DNA from: Anaerolineae bacterium
GTDB taxonomy: Bacteria > Chloroflexota > Anaerolineae > Anaerolineales > Anaerolineaceae
NCBI GenBank assembly: GCA_013178185.1
Contig: JABLXC010000040.1
Span: 1 to 32,372, forward strand
Direction: 5' to 3'
Length of the DNA: 32,372 nucleotides
Below the pieces are notes generated by a model. That model did no database searches, was not told the DNA's origin, and worked only from the letters and a program-made list of their open reading frames with translations. Below, one piece after another: positions 29,404 to 32,372 of the stretch. Each line of letters opens with the position of its first letter. Position 1 is the first letter of the stretch. A program made the position numbers and the translations under genes.

Positions 29404-31500
29404 TTAAAGACCGAGGCACATATAGGCTGCGGTCAGGTAAAGCAGATGCTTCTGGCGGCGGTCGAGGTTGGCGAACTTGAGCGCCCCCAGGCAGGAGACA
29501 TACAACGCCAGGTGATATTCACGCCGCATAGCCGGATTGAACAGGCATTTTGTCGCGATCTCCTCGACGGCGTTCAGCAGCGGGTTGCCGGCGCTCAACT
29601 CGTCCAGGTAGATCTTGCCGGAGCCGATGCGCGCCGCCAGGACGTGTGCGATGATCTCGGTTGCCAGGCGGGCGAAGTCGAAGAGGGGATGCCCAAGGCG
29701 CGTTTCTGAAAAATCGATCAGCCAGACGAGTTCGCCGGGCCCCACCAGGATGTTCTCCAGGTTCAGGTCGCCGTGAATGATTGACTGGGTGCCGGTGATC
29801 GTTTCATTCAGCCGCTCCTCCAATTGCTCGATGGGATCGGGCAGACCGTAACGATCAAAGCCTTGGGAATATTCCAGCAGGAGGGTCTTGCGGGTGGCGG
29901 TTACCCGGCCGGGGGAATGGTCGGGGGGAGTGTTGCTCAACCAGCGCACCCGGATGGGCGGCTGGCCGGGGGTTGGCTGGCCGGTCAGTGTGATCGAGAC
30001 GCCGTCCTGTCGTTTTTCGGCCTGCGGGAAGCGCCCTACCAGCAGCGTATTGCCCGGCGAGAAGACCATACCGCCCGGCGGCCGGTTGGATTCCAGCGCC
30101 GGCAGGGCTTTGCCGCTGGCTGCCACAGGCTGTAAAACAACGTGGGGCGGAAGCAGGCGATCGTATTCTTCTCCCAAACGAAAGACGCGCGGTTCGCGCT
30201 GCATCCACCAGTTGGGGCCAAAGCTATTGAACAGGCGGAACAGCAGGTCAGGGTCGGGTTTCTCTCGTAGCGCCAGGCGCAAACTGACCGGAAGGCGACC
30301 CGGCTCGGCGATGAAGGTGTATTGCAGCGCCGCCCGCTCGTTGCCGCGCACCGTAACTGGTGGGCGCTGGATGCGCGCCGTCATCGGCGGCAGGCTGTCG
30401 CGCACATAGGTTTCGTAGTTTTGAAATTCCCGCTGGATAGCGGCTTTCGGCCCAATTTTTACGATCGTATAGGCGTCCGAGCGTCCATTGGGGCGCACCG
30501 GTAGCGCCAAAAAGGCCCGCGCCCCGGAATAGCCGGAAAGGAATTCGCTCACCAACGAGAGGCGCGCATAGCGTTGAAAGAGCGCCGCCAGCAGGTTTCG
30601 CTCATCGGCGCGCAACTGCATCCCGGGGTTTGGCTCCAGGATCAGTTTGGGGTTGGGCGCCAAGGTACGGAGCGTCGCCCCGACAGAGCGCGGCCGGTAG
30701 ATGAGGGCAAATAGGCCGATCCCGCCGCCAAAGACCAGGCTGAAAAGGCCGCCTGCTGCAGCCTGAGCCTGGGTGAGCCCCATGAAGGAGGTCACGCGCA
30801 CATCCAATCCTTTGGAAAATAACAGAGTCTGGCGTTCCGGGGCCGGGTTACCCGCTTCGGGCAGCCATTGCAGCAACACCATGACCGCCAGGCGCTGTTG
30901 CCCGGCGGCGCGGGGCCGCACCGTCCAACGCCAGGTCAACGGCTGGCCGGCCGGGAGGTACTGGCGCTGGTCGCCGGAGGGCTGGATATCGAAACCCACA
31001 CCGTCCAGCCGGGCAGCCGCCGCCAGGGTGTACCCGGCCAGGCGTTCCACCTGGAGGATTTGCGACTGGACATCATGCTCCGGGAATTCGGCCTGTACGA
31101 TGTAGCCTTCCTGGTAGGGCGTCAGCGCCAGCCGTACGATATCCGAATCGCCAAGCCGCATCTTCGGCGGCCATTCCAGCTCTACCAACCGGCTCTCCAG
31201 GGCGGGTTTGAGCGGGGGTGGAGTTTCCTCCGATGGCGCTGTCGCAGTGAAGGCCGGGCTTTCGTTAGGCTGTCCTGCTGACGGTTCCTCTTTGGCGGGC
31301 GCTTCTACTTCGGCAGGAGCCTGAGTGGCTTGAGGCGCCAGGGTTGCGGGCTGCGCCGATAGGGGGGGTGCGGTCGTTGCGAGCGCGGCGTTATCCTTCT
31401 GCGGTGCGGACGTCGCGGCGGGCGCGCAGGAAGACAGCCCGGCGGCCACAACAGCCGTGAACAAAAGCGTGAACGCCGAAAACAGGATCTTCCTTCTCAT
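29404..31500 (-). CDS. Lipoprotein-transmembrane protein with C-terminal APH-like kinase domain
   Basis: This 698-residue protein has an unusual layout. A signal segment (4-24) ends in Ser-Ser-Cys (Cys25). A Pro/Ala/Thr/Glu linker (26-105) and an extracytoplasmic beta-rich domain (about 106-240) follow, then one TM helix (about 246-268) and a cytoplasmic part. The cytoplasmic part has kinase features of the aminoglycoside-phosphotransferase/choline kinase type. They are a Gly-rich strand (LSGYSGARAF, 321-330), Lys348 in TIVKIG, Glu358 in a following helix, then HGDLNLEN (His576, Asp578, Asn583) and IDF (Asp596). All catalytic residues seem intact. Between the lobes lies a long insertion (about 385-550). 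The ATG (31500) overlaps the stop of the small TM gene, so they are coupled. Substrate unknown; protein or lipid-linked targets are possible. Confidence 0.8.
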   Translation of the reverse strand: MRRKILFSAFTLLFTAVVAAGLSSCAPAATSAPQKDNAALATTAPPLSAQPATLAPQATQAPAEVEAPAKEEPSAGQPNESPAFTATAPSEETPPPLKPALESRLVELEWPPKMRLGDSDIVRLALTPYQEGYIVQAEFPEHDVQSQILQVERLAGYTLAAAARLDGVGFDIQPSGDQRQYLPAGQPLTWRWTVRPRAAGQQRLAVMVLLQWLPEAGNPAPERQTLLFSKGLDVRVTSFMGLTQAQAAAGGLFSLVFGGGIGLFALIYRPRSVGATLRTLAPNPKLILEPNPGMQLRADERNLLAALFQRYARLSLVSEFLSGYSGARAFLALPVRPNGRSDAYTIVKIGPKAAIQREFQNYETYVRDSLPPMTARIQRPPVTVRGNERAALQYTFIAEPGRLPVSLRLALREKPDPDLLFRLFNSFGPNWWMQREPRVFRLGEEYDRLLPPHVVLQPVAASGKALPALESNRPPGGMVFSPGNTLLVGRFPQAEKRQDGVSITLTGQPTPGQPPIRVRWLSNTPPDHSPGRVTATRKTLLLEYSQGFDRYGLPDPIEQLEERLNETITGTQSIIHGDLNLENILVGPGELVWLIDFSETRLGHPLFDFARLATEIIAHVLAARIGSGKIYLDELSAGNPLLNAVEEIATKCLFNPAMRREYHLALYVSCLGALKFANLDRRQKHLLYLTAAYMCLGL

Positions 31501-31649
31501 GGCGGCGGGGGAATAAAAAGGGTGGGTGACAGGGTGGCCTGCAAGCGCTGGGGTTCGAGCTCGGGCAGGGCATAATTCAGCGCCGCCAGAGCGAGACCGA
31601 CGAGCGCCAGGGCAACCAGCAAAAGCAAAAAACGCGTCCGTTTTGACAT
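31497..31649 (-). CDS. Small single-TM protein coupled to the kinase gene
   Basis: This 50-residue protein begins MSKRTRFLLLLVALALVGLALAAL, so it has a basic N-terminus and one TM helix at about 7-25, followed by a Pro-rich extracytoplasmic tail ending in Ile-Pro-Pro-Pro-Pro. Start 31649 has CCCAGGA seven bases upstream; longer in-frame versions start in promoter DNA and lack a ribosome site. The stop overlaps the kinase ATG (31497-31500). The tight coupling suggests a membrane partner, for example a subunit that binds the extracytoplasmic part of the kinase protein. No family was recognised. Confidence 0.7.
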   Translation of the reverse strand: MSKRTRFLLLLVALALVGLALAALNYALPELEPQRLQATLSPTLFIPPPP

Positions 31650-31724
31650 GCGATTCCTGGGCAAGGTGAATTCCCTTACCAAAAAGACGGTGGTCGGCAC
31701 GGTAAAGTTCCGCCGGATAGGTTT

Positions 31725-31756
31725 AGTATAAATCATTCCGCCTCTGGCTGTATAAT
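31725..31756. promoter_or_regulatory. Divergent promoter region between kinase module and ATPase gene
   Basis: On the plus strand TATAAT (31751-31756) is a consensus -10 without an evident -35. On the minus strand TATACT (31730-31725) is a possible -10 for the small TM gene and kinase. Starts on both strands would lie within about 40 bases, so the two transcripts may be co-regulated. Confidence 0.4.
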
Positions 31757-31810
31757 ACCCGCAGGAAAAAAATCCGGCTGCAAACCAGTCCACACCCTGA
31801 GAGGCAACCC

Positions 31811-32372
31811 ATGTCGGTCTGGCAAACCTACCCGCAAGATTACCGCAAACGAGAAGTGGAGACGCTGCTCTCGGCCGTGCGCGCTGGGGAATGCGCGGCG
31901 GTGGTTGGATTGAGCGGGGCGGGCAAGAGCAACCTGCTCGGTTTCATGGCGAACCGCGCCGGTGACGATCCCCCACTGGCGCTGGTGGATTGCAACCGCC
32001 TGGCGGCGCAAACTCTTGAAGCCTTTTTTAGCCTGGTCTATCGTTCTCTCGGCGGTGATGTTCCTTCCGGCGAAACCGGAGCGCGCGCCGCGCTCGAAGC
32101 ACTCCTGGATGAGCGGCTGTTTGCGTCGGATGCGCAGCTTTGCCTGTTGTTCGACCGTTTCGATGCGCTGAGCGAGCCGCTCTTCCCGTTTGTGGCTGGC
32201 GGCTTGCGGGCGCTGCGGGATGCCCACAAGTACCAGCTCACCTACCTGACGGCGCGCCGCCGCCCGCTGGATGCGCGCAATGAACTGGCCGAGCTATTCG
32301 ACGCGCATACCCTCTGGCTGGGTCCCCTTTCTCCGGCGGATGCCCGCTGGTCCGTCCAGCGCGCCATGGCGC
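31811..32372 (+). CDS. P-loop ATPase (STAND/AAA+ type), 3' end missing
   Basis: A 187-codon reading frame from ATG 31811 runs off the right edge. Residues 1-30 (MSVWQTYPQDYRKREVETLLSAVRAGECAAVVGLSG) resemble the start of an ATPase domain that re-anneals to a regulator or sensor. Walker A is GLSGAGKSN (about 33-41), and Walker B-like LCLLFDRFD (about 108-116) ends in acidic residues. A Thr-Ala-Arg-Arg-Arg segment (about 144-148) fits a sensor/arginine position, and LWLGPLSPADARWSV resembles the following lid helix. The layout, 'Asp-x-x-Arg' after the N-terminal helix and a short spacing between Walker A and B, fits STAND or ORC-like AAA+ ATPases. The missing C-terminus would show the effector. 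It lies divergent from the kinase module. The gene continues beyond the window. Confidence 0.75.
   Translation, partial: MSVWQTYPQDYRKREVETLLSAVRAGECAAVVGLSGAGKSNLLGFMANRAGDDPPLALVDCNRLAAQTLEAFFSLVYRSLGGDVPSGETGARAALEALLDERLFASDAQLCLLFDRFDALSEPLFPFVAGGLRALRDAHKYQLTYLTARRRPLDARNELAELFDAHTLWLGPLSPADARWSVQRAMA

Noticed and set aside
31733-32227. 164-codon minus-strand frame opposite the ATPase
   Set aside because: The plus strand codes for Walker A and B motifs there, and the frame has no recognisable protein features.
1-32372. CRISPR arrays, insertion sequences, prophage genes, tRNA and rRNA genes
   Set aside because: Both strands were read for repeats, transposase or integrase motifs and tRNA-like arms; none was found.

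Overview
The window most resembles a member of the Chloroflexota, probably class Anaerolineae. This is an inference from gene content, with no rRNA or tRNA to confirm it. The support is several lipoproteins with a Cys-Ala-Pro-Ala-Ala start and long Thr/Pro/Ala linkers, a DUF2277 protein, a PPOX-type flavin/F420 protein, a two-domain nucleoside ABC transporter with a BMP lipoprotein, and large single-transmembrane lipoproteins. By eye the left 19 kb is moderate in GC and the right 13 kb clearly more GC-rich. No mobile element, phage gene, CRISPR array or tRNA was seen, and no gene-free stretch exceeds 300 bases.

Left flank (1-4887): the 3' part of a nitrilase-superfamily amidohydrolase is followed by an APC permease, which suggests uptake and hydrolysis of an amide or nitrile. 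A DegV fatty-acid-binding protein comes next, then a convergent DegT-type PLP aminotransferase on the minus strand.

Central operon (5035-19095, plus strand, 14 genes, mostly short gaps or overlaps): an M20 metallohydrolase, a GntR/UTRA regulator, an MtnA-like sugar-1-phosphate isomerase, a BMP lipoprotein, an ABC ATPase, two ABC permeases, a purine nucleoside/MTA phosphorylase, a pyrimidine nucleoside phosphorylase, a zinc alcohol dehydrogenase, cytidine deaminase, a YjbQ protein, a degenerate HAD-like protein and an inositol-phosphatase-family enzyme. Together they import nucleosides, deaminate cytidine, phosphorolyse purine and pyrimidine nucleosides and isomerise a pentose-1-phosphate. The operon starts at a consensus sigma-70 promoter (TTGACA-17-TATAAT) whose -35 lies in a 23-bp palindrome, a likely GntR operator shared with the divergent aminotransferase gene. 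The purine phosphorylase carries the 6-aminopurine (MTAP-like) residues Ser206 and Asp248, which together with MtnA points to adenosine, 5'-deoxyadenosine or methylthioadenosine.

Middle (19165-23730): a DUF2277 protein, a beta-propeller lipoprotein and a CoA-binding protein (all minus), then a membrane protein with a coupled winged-helix regulator behind a promoter with a palindrome at the start site, a VOC protein behind a DNR/FNR-like box, and a PPOX-family oxidoreductase.

Right flank (23832-32372): a two-TM protein, a VWA-domain lipoprotein and a DUF4349-like lipoprotein, all minus. The last two are each preceded by an array of 7-mers at exact 11-nt spacing that closely resembles Pho boxes. 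A TetR regulator and a GH13 alpha-amylase follow, both preceded by the same TACCG-N2-CGGTA operator. Last come a small TM protein coupled to an unusual lipoprotein-transmembrane-kinase protein (minus) and, divergently, the start of a P-loop ATPase. That last module and the Pho-box-like arrays are the most novel parts of the window.
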